Of a stretch of 64,000 nt of DNA, positions 59,051 to 64,000 are shown piece after piece. Positions within the stretch are counted from its first letter, which is position 1. Each line of letters opens with the position of its first letter. Source of the stretch: JAGOUA01 sp964428975. Its GTDB lineage: Bacteria; Patescibacteriota; Patescibacteriia; 2-12-FULL-60-25. The stretch lies in the NCBI GenBank assembly GCA_964428975.1, contig CAYSAI010000006.1:1-64000 (forward strand), given 5' to 3'. The notes below the pieces were generated by a model that saw only the letters and a list, made by a program, of their open reading frames with translations, searched no databases and was not told the DNA's origin. A program made the translations under genes and the position numbers.

Positions 59051-59788
59051 TTGAAAACAGAGCTGGAATCGCGCGTTCGCGAGGTCGAAGCCTTGCTCGA
59101 TCTCTCGTTTACGAACAAAGTCCTGCTTTTGCAGGCACTCACGCATCGTTCCTACCTCAACGAACATGCTGACCATCCAGTCGGAAGCTACGAGCGATTA
59201 GAATTCTTGGGTGATGGCGTGCTCAACATGATCGTGGCCGAACAGCTCTTCAAGCGTCATCCGGAGGCGGATGAAGGTGAGCTTACGCGGCATCGATCCG
59301 TCCTCGTGAGTACGGCAAAATTAGGGGAAATCGCCTGTTCCATGGGACTGCATACGTACGTCTTGCTCGCACGCGGAACGCTTTCTGCGTTCATGCAAGA
59401 GGGTTCGCGAGAACATACGTACATCCCGGGATGCGTGATCGAGGCGCTCATCGGCGCGCTCTTTCTCGATCAGGGGTTGGGCGCGTGTCGGTTCTTCGTG
59501 GATCATCTGCTGATGCGGCAAGCCTCTCGCCTTGTCGAGGAATTTGTCGATTATATGAGCTTGTTCCAGAACACGATGCAGGCGCGTCATGGCATCACGC
59601 CTCGGTATCGCATTGTGAACGAGTGCGGAAGCGATCACGATAAGACGTACACCGTTGCGTGTTTGATGAACGGTCTGTTGGTTGCGACGGGCACAGGCAA
59701 GAGCAAGAAGTACGCGAAGTTCGTTGCGGCAACAATTGCCCACACCACCATCTCCCATTGGGAGAAACGTTTACGGGAGGTCACATGA
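59051..59788 (+). CDS. rnc: Ribonuclease III
   Basis: A 245-residue double-strand-specific RNase. The signature ERLEFLGDGVLN carries Glu48, Glu51 and Asp55; a dsRNA-binding domain follows (about 170-245, with GKSKKYAKFVAATIAHTTI). Start: TTG at 59051, 8 nt after AAAGGAGG; the ATG at 59043 is out of frame. At the usual second-metal Asp (E. coli Asp114 in ADTVEALIG) this protein has Cys128 (PGCVIEALIG), while the nearby glutamate Glu131 is kept. That may weaken or change catalysis. The stop overlaps the sigma gene start (ATGA). Confidence 0.9.
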   Translation: MKTELESRVREVEALLDLSFTNKVLLLQALTHRSYLNEHADHPVGSYERLEFLGDGVLNMIVAEQLFKRHPEADEGELTRHRSVLVSTAKLGEIACSMGLHTYVLLARGTLSAFMQEGSREHTYIPGCVIEALIGALFLDQGLGACRFFVDHLLMRQASRLVEEFVDYMSLFQNTMQARHGITPRYRIVNECGSDHDKTYTVACLMNGLLVATGTGKSKKYAKFVAATIAHTTISHWEKRLREVT

Positions 59789-60822
59789 AACAGAAGAAGC
59801 AGCTCACGGAGATTGACGCTGAACGAGCGCATTTGTTCGTGGATCGCTTGCTCGATACGCAAGACACGAACGCGCAGTGTTTTCAGCAAGAGCTCGCCGT
59901 CTACATGAATCCGTTCCGTCGGTATCCAAGCATCACGCAACCCGAGCACTACGAACCGCTCTTCGCCGCGTACCACACCGGAACGCCTGTCGAGCGACTG
60001 CGTGCGAGAGATCTTCTCGTGTACGGAAATGCCCGCCTCGTGGTTCGTGTGGCGCTTGGCCATCGAGGGCGCAGGCTCTCGCTCCTCGACACGATGCAGG
60101 AAGGAATGATCGGTCTCATGACCGCCATCGAGAGGTTTGAGATCGAGAGGGGGTGGCGCTTCAGTACCTACGCCTATCAGTGGATCCGGCAGAGAATCAC
60201 GCTGGCGCAACAGGATAAGGATGAGGACAAGCCGTACCGTGTCACGGCGAACTATCAGCAGTCTGCCGCGATCGTGCTGCGAATCTTCAACGCCTTGTAC
60301 CTCAAGAAGGGGCGCACACCGAGTGTCTTCGAAGTGTATCAGCGCGTGAAGGAAGAGACGAGCGCTCTTAGCCAAGCACTGTCGCTCGCAGATGTGCGGG
60401 ACATGCTTCGCGCGCATAACGATCGGCATACCGTGCAGCTCGATGCGGTCGCTTCCGGTGAAGAGGAAGGCGATACGATCGGGAACTCCCTTATTGGTTC
60501 ACAGCCGAAGACGGAAACGGTCGTCGAAGCGAGGCGGTTGTATGTCGAATATCGCGAGGCGGTCGATCGCATCGAGGAGGCGGTGGGAAAGCTCCCGCCG
60601 CGTACCGCGATGGTGATGCGCCTTCGGTTCGGTCTTGGTGAGTTTGAAGTGCAATCGCTCGAAGAGATCGCTGAACGGTACGAGCTCACGCGCGAACGCA
60701 TTCGTCAAATCGAAGGCTACGCGCTCGCAGAGCTCGAACCCATGCTCGGCATCACGGGCAAGCAGATGGAAGAGATCATCAACGCGATGGAAGAGCTCGA
60801 GGTGCTCGCCCATGTCCTCTGA
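59785..60822 (+). CDS. Sigma-70-family RNA polymerase sigma factor
   Basis: A 345-residue sigma factor. A short region 1.2-like start (FRRYPSITQPEHYEPLF) leads to region 2 (RDLLVYGNARLVVRVALGH, LLDTMQEGMIGLMTAIERFE, RFSTYAYQWIRQRITLAQQ with the melting aromatics), region 3 (KGRTPSVFEVYQRV), and region 4 (LPPRTAMVMRLRFGLG, SLEEIAERYELTRERIRQIE, the -35 reader). No long acidic region 1.1 and no big non-conserved insert. It could be the housekeeping factor of a reduced genome or an alternative group 2/3 factor. Coupled by 4-nt overlap to rnc and by 11-nt overlap to the next gene. Confidence 0.9.
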   Translation: MKQKKQLTEIDAERAHLFVDRLLDTQDTNAQCFQQELAVYMNPFRRYPSITQPEHYEPLFAAYHTGTPVERLRARDLLVYGNARLVVRVALGHRGRRLSLLDTMQEGMIGLMTAIERFEIERGWRFSTYAYQWIRQRITLAQQDKDEDKPYRVTANYQQSAAIVLRIFNALYLKKGRTPSVFEVYQRVKEETSALSQALSLADVRDMLRAHNDRHTVQLDAVASGEEEGDTIGNSLIGSQPKTETVVEARRLYVEYREAVDRIEEAVGKLPPRTAMVMRLRFGLGEFEVQSLEEIAERYELTRERIRQIEGYALAELEPMLGITGKQMEEIINAMEELEVLAHVL

Positions 60823-61369
60823 TGAAGTGTCGTGTCTCATGATCGGTGAGCATATTCCTGTGTCCGTCTGCGAGAAGGAGCAGTCGCCGCGGGATTGCAT
60901 CGGATGTACGGCGTTTACGCGAAGATGTGATGCCTGTGGCAAGACGGGGAATATCGCAGATGTGAAACAAGGACTTTGCGCTTCGTGCGCCGACCCTGCC
61001 GCATCTTGCGAACAGGCTCATGCCGGACGGCACGTTCAAGTGCGCCATGATCGTGGACGCACACTTCCTCAACACGAAGTTCGCGCCCCTTTCCGCCCCG
61101 ATTCTCTTCGGCGAGCCCGGAAAACCGGTCGAAGACGGCGGGATTCTCATCGGTCCGAAGGAGAACTTCGTACCGATGCCGATCGTCTCTCCCTATCAGA
61201 AGCCCGGCGTGAAGCCGAAGATGGTCGTGATTCCTGCGGAGTACGAGGTGGAGTACTGGGCGGGAGAGGGCGGCTCCTTCGAAGCGGATGGGATAGTGTG
61301 GATTACGGTAACTGCCTGCGCCCCCTTCTTCCATGTTTCGCCCATGACGATCGAATCGCGGATCGATGA
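60812..61369 (+). CDS. Zinc-ribbon protein, apparently frameshifted into the next gene
   Basis: The frame from ATG 60812 (11-nt overlap with the sigma gene) gives about 70 residues of good sequence: MSSDEVSCLMIGEHIPVSVC, then three CxxC pairs in CIGCTAFTRRCDACGKTG and LCASC, a zinc ribbon. After about 61005 the frame continues as arginine-rich low-quality sequence to 61369, while the frame one base over (APTLPHLANRLMPDGTF) continues into the repeat protein. One extra base near 60995-61010 would explain this, whether a sequencing error, a mutation or a programmed shift. Otherwise it is a small separate protein overlapping the next gene. Confidence 0.5.
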   Translation: MSSDEVSCLMIGEHIPVSVCEKEQSPRDCIGCTAFTRRCDACGKTGNIADVKQGLCASCADPAASCEQAHAGRHVQVRHDRGRTLPQHEVRAPFRPDSLRRARKTGRRRRDSHRSEGELRTDADRLSLSEARREAEDGRDSCGVRGGVLGGRGRLLRSGWDSVDYGNCLRPLLPCFAHDDRIADR

Positions 61370-62165
61370 AAGCGTTCGACACAGATGGGGGCGTGATCGC
61401 GTGGGACGCCGCAGCATGTTCTATGCGTTCAAGGATTTGAAGCGTGTCTGCCACGACGTTCTCACAACGGACGAGAGCGAGGGGACTTCGTTCAAAACGA
61501 CGGATGGAGAGACGTGGGTTACGCTTACAAGGGCTCCAACGCTTATGGACGTCAGCGCTCCTACCATCAAGAGTCAGATCGACGACACGGTGCGATGGCA
61601 AGAGCTTCGCGATCTTGCGGGCTGTTCGAGACGGTTTTACGCCCTCTCTGACCTGAAGCGTGTGTGCGTTGACTTTCTCGCTTTGAAAGACAAGGCGCAG
61701 TCCAAGGGGACGCTTGTCATGGATGGTGAGATATGGGTTGTGCAAAAAACAGCAGGAGAGAAACTTGGAGTCGATCCGGGCGCTATCGCCACCTTGCGGC
61801 GGAACAATCCTTCCATACGTACGCATAAAGCACGCAACACGTATGGACGTCGTATGTCATTTTATGCCCTGTCCGATTTGAAGAAGGCGCAGGATGCTGT
61901 GAGAAGCATACCAAAAGCCGAGGAAAACGGAGCCTTTGTGGCCGATGGTGTTGAGTGGATGACGGTGAACAGCTTTGTCCGCAAGCGTCATCACGGACGT
62001 ATCGATGGGAGAAAAGTGGCGACCCGCATTGATGCGACCGTACCTTCTCGTCCAGGAAGATTGGTGAAAGATGCAATCGCGACGTTTTACCCCGTTCCCG
62101 ACCTCGAACGCGTGTGTGCTGATCTGCTCGCGAAGAAGGGGATTCATCCTTCTAAGGAGGTCTAG
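61020..62165 (+). CDS. Protein with four about 65-residue tandem repeats
   Basis: A 381-residue protein. After an N-terminal domain (about 1-85, MPDGTFKCAMIVDAHFLN ... KPKMVVIPAEYEVEYW) come four tandem units starting near 86, 153, 227 and 294. Each reads roughly G.(S/L)..DG..W(I/V)(T/V)...A........I.S.ID..V.......G....+YA..DL+RVC.D+L. The pattern of a short beta start and two helices with a DLKRVC end could bind DNA or protein; I know no named family. ATG 61020 has no ribosome site, which supports translation from the upstream zinc-ribbon frame. Cotranscribed with the sigma factor. Confidence 0.65.
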   Translation: MPDGTFKCAMIVDAHFLNTKFAPLSAPILFGEPGKPVEDGGILIGPKENFVPMPIVSPYQKPGVKPKMVVIPAEYEVEYWAGEGGSFEADGIVWITVTACAPFFHVSPMTIESRIDESVRHRWGRDRVGRRSMFYAFKDLKRVCHDVLTTDESEGTSFKTTDGETWVTLTRAPTLMDVSAPTIKSQIDDTVRWQELRDLAGCSRRFYALSDLKRVCVDFLALKDKAQSKGTLVMDGEIWVVQKTAGEKLGVDPGAIATLRRNNPSIRTHKARNTYGRRMSFYALSDLKKAQDAVRSIPKAEENGAFVADGVEWMTVNSFVRKRHHGRIDGRKVATRIDATVPSRPGRLVKDAIATFYPVPDLERVCADLLAKKGIHPSKEV

Positions 62166-62170
62166 CTTGA

Positions 62171-62204
62171 CCCTCGGGTGATGTATGTCATCCGAGGGAT
62201 TTTT
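62171..62204 (+). terminator. Intrinsic terminator of the rnc-sigma operon
   Basis: CCCTCGG...CCGAGGG with inner GTGA/TCAT pairing, followed by ATTTTTG. Confidence 0.9.
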
Positions 62205-62280
62205 GTTTTAGCTTTTGTTCATCATTCCAGCTCTTCTCTCGATGAACTCGCGAAATGTTCACGTCGTTGTTCCACAGCAT

Positions 62281-62616
62281 CTATTCCCCTTCAAGATCAT
62301 CAAGCTCCTCTCGCAAGCGGCGGATTTCCTCACGCCGAGTTCCCCGCTTCTCACGACCTTGAAAGAAGCCAAAAATTCCTTGAGCGATGGAAGAAACCGA
62401 ACCAACAAGCCTCGTGATTCCAGAAACCTGCTCGACGAGATTCTCGAACGCTTCATCAAGCACATCCAGTTTTTCGCGAGATTCTTCTACGAGTTCGTTC
62501 GTTTGCTTGCCGAGGCGTGCCCATTCATACAACGCCCAGATAAGAAAACCAGACACGCCAACGAGACACACGGAAGCAACGATATTGAGCACGTCGGAAG
62601 AGGTAGAAAAGAACAT
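62281..62616 (-). CDS. Hypothetical membrane-anchored coiled-coil protein
   Basis: A 111-residue protein: membrane helix (VLNIVASVCLVGVSGFLIWALY, about 9-30) followed by a charged helical region (ARLGKQTNELVEESREKLDVLDEAFENL) and a second, GI...F-rich amphipathic stretch, then an acidic-basic tail RREEIRRLREELDDLEGE. Resembles DUF948/YtxH-type anchored coils. ATG at 62616 follows TGCTACACT by 8 nt. Converges with the rnc operon terminator. Confidence 0.65.
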   Translation of the reverse strand: MFFSTSSDVLNIVASVCLVGVSGFLIWALYEWARLGKQTNELVEESREKLDVLDEAFENLVEQVSGITRLVGSVSSIAQGIFGFFQGREKRGTRREEIRRLREELDDLEGE

Positions 62617-62624
62617 ATACTCGT

Positions 62625-62633
62625 AGTGTAGCA
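62625..62633 (-). promoter_or_regulatory. Extended -10 promoter, leaderless type
   Basis: Minus-strand TGC-TACACT ends 8 nt before the ATG at 62616. Confidence 0.65.
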
Positions 62634-62693
62634 CATCTCGACAGAACGAACATTTTTTGCTACTACCCGGCGTAGACAGAAGAGAGAAACGCG

Positions 62694-64000
62694 ATGCAAA
62701 CGGTTCGATTCGAAGAAGGATGCTTCGAGCGATCCATGACGGATCGTGTCAAAGAAGCGGTGGAACGTCTTCAGATGCTGCAAGATGTCGCGAAACTCGA
62801 AGGTTCAACGCGAGAGCTTCAACCAATGCAAGCCGAGGTGTTCACGGATTTTATCGAGTTTGTCGAACCAGCGCTCTCACGAGAAACGCTCCCGCTTGGA
62901 CGGATCGTGCTGCCGCCTCGTACAGGAAAGACGGTCATTGCAGGGCATATCATTCGCGCGCTTGGCCTCACAGCGGTGTTTCTCGAACCAACGCAAGCGC
63001 TCGTTGAGCAAACAGCGCTTGAACTCGAGCTTCAGCTTCCCGGTGTGCTGATCGCGATCCATTACGGTCTTGAAAAGCAGACAACGGATCATGGGATCCA
63101 CGTGATGACGTATCACACCCTCGTCAATCTCTTTTTTAAAGGAACGCTTCCTGAAGAGATTCGTCGTTCAGCGCTTATCGTGGCAGACGAAGGGCACAAG
63201 TGTATGACGTCAAAACGTCTTCAGGTTTTGCGAGAAGCGTTCGATCCGCAAGCGATTCGTTTCGCTCTCACAGCGAGTCCTGACTACGACGATCAACGCC
63301 AGCTTGCGCACTATTTCCCCTACCTCATTCACGAGGTGCTGATTCGCGAAGCGTACATGCTGGGTCTCGTCGCGAAGATGCAGGCGTTCGTGCATGAAAT
63401 AGACGTGGACGGTTCAGAAGTGAAAATGGTGCAGGGAGATTTTTCTGAGGAAGAGCTTGGACGGCTCATGTCAGGCGGACCTTTTTTCGAAGAGGTGCGA
63501 CGCCTTCGTTATGACAATGCCCACAATGCGAAGCTCGGATGCCTCGTGGTGTGCAAGTCACAGCAACAAGCCTATGACCTGTGGAAGTTCCTGCTCTCGC
63601 ATCGACCAAAAGACACACCAGAGCCGGCGCTTGTTCTCAGCGATAGACGTATCGTCACCACAAAAAAACGTCGCAAAGCGCTTGTACAGTTCAACATCGG
63701 CGACATCGACACGATCATTCAGGTTGAGACGCTCATCGAGGGCTGGAATGCTCCGCGCTGCAAGCTTCTCATCAATCTCGCTCTTTCAACATCGGAAGTG
63801 CGTTCGATCCAAACATTTTTTCGACCGCTCACGCTCTATAAAGGGCTTGAGGCACGGATTCATATGATCGTACCGTGCAACTTGCCGGCACGATTTATCC
63901 TTCCGCAAGAGCTCGTCATGAGCCGATGTCCGCAAAGCGACTATCTCTCCGAACGAGAACGAACGTTAAAGGGTGGAACAACGGGTGCGCCCCAGCCCAT
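62694..64000 (+). CDS. SF2 DEAD/DEAH helicase (3' truncated by the window)
   Basis: An uninterrupted frame from ATG 62694 to the window end, at least 435 residues. It is a superfamily 2 ATPase: Walker A PPRTGKT (74-80), DEGH Walker B (165-168), FALTASPDYDD (motif III), then the second RecA domain with CLVVCKSQQQAYDLW, IIQVETLIEGWNAPRCKLL (motif V) and SIQTFFRPL (motif VI region with arginine). The motifs TGKT, DEGH and EGWNAP are close in type to restriction/UvrB-like helicases. The start has AGAGAG upstream. It diverges from the coiled-coil gene. It is a second SF2 protein distinct from the one at 13715; the C-terminal domain lies outside the window. Confidence 0.85.
   Translation, partial: MQTVRFEEGCFERSMTDRVKEAVERLQMLQDVAKLEGSTRELQPMQAEVFTDFIEFVEPALSRETLPLGRIVLPPRTGKTVIAGHIIRALGLTAVFLEPTQALVEQTALELELQLPGVLIAIHYGLEKQTTDHGIHVMTYHTLVNLFFKGTLPEEIRRSALIVADEGHKCMTSKRLQVLREAFDPQAIRFALTASPDYDDQRQLAHYFPYLIHEVLIREAYMLGLVAKMQAFVHEIDVDGSEVKMVQGDFSEEELGRLMSGGPFFEEVRRLRYDNAHNAKLGCLVVCKSQQQAYDLWKFLLSHRPKDTPEPALVLSDRRIVTTKKRRKALVQFNIGDIDTIIQVETLIEGWNAPRCKLLINLALSTSEVRSIQTFFRPLTLYKGLEARIHMIVPCNLPARFILPQELVMSRCPQSDYLSERERTLKGGTTGAPQP

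Overview
The window looks like a piece of a small-genome bacterium of the candidate phyla radiation (Patescibacteria), read with the standard code (TGA ends many clear genes such as pyrD and asnS, so this is not a recoded TGA=Gly lineage). The evidence is indirect: very tight gene packing, single-domain housekeeping proteins, a stripped-down gene set, many conserved but nameless one-membrane-segment proteins, and many genes whose only promoter signal is an extended -10 box lying 6-12 nt before the start codon (leaderless transcripts). I cannot assign a class or order from sequence alone.

Layout. 0-2.3 kb: tail of an unknown gene, then pyrD-pyrC (late steps of UMP synthesis). 2.3-12.5 kb: membrane, envelope and stress genes (DUF2207, CDP-alcohol transferase, greA, peroxiredoxin, DUF3298, uppP, FAD oxidoreductase, YihY, a class B penicillin-binding protein, murF). 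12.5-18.3 kb: a DksA-like zinc-finger pair, an SF2 helicase ending in three integrase-type repeats, two genes driven by a duplicated 65-bp promoter/leader cassette, and a TIM-barrel/MBL pair. 18.4-27.3 kb: rpsB-tsf, a LOG protein, rodA, gyrB, hypotheticals and a YpfJ metallopeptidase. 27.38-33.78 kb: an integrative element lodged in the 3' end of tRNA-Glu, with a large serine recombinase, a restriction-modification pair, an excisionase-like protein, a HEPN-motif protein and a DUF4238 protein. 33.9-41.4 kb: M29-like peptidase, ruvX, recO, asnS, ftsQ-like, rmuC, and a strongly promoted unit of unknown nature. 41.4-46 kb: a class I ribonucleotide reductase operon with an unusual stand-alone ATP-cone/TSCPD protein under a NrdR-type operator pair. 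46-56.4 kb: DEDD exonuclease, trypsin-like protease, typA, beta-CASP nuclease, dnaE, a secreted protein. 56.4-64 kb: repeats, hrpB, the rnc-sigma factor-zinc ribbon-repeat protein operon, and a second SF2 helicase cut by the right edge.

How it fits together. Peptidoglycan synthesis recurs (uppP, FtsI-type PBP, murF, rodA, ftsQ-like). DNA maintenance (gyrB, dnaE, recO, ruvX, rmuC, nrd) and gene expression (greA, sigma factor, rnc, hrpB, rpsB, tsf, typA, asnS) supply most of the rest. Two promoter styles stand out: leaderless extended -10 promoters, and -35/-10 promoters whose transcripts would begin with a short hairpin followed by a Shine-Dalgarno site.

The best candidates for something undescribed are the tRNA-Glu element (which brings a replacement terminator for the tRNA inside its own recombinase gene and carries an RM/HEPN cargo), the ATP-cone/TSCPD protein next to a cone-less NrdA, the four-repeat protein downstream of the sigma factor, and the 40.9-41.35 kb transcription unit.
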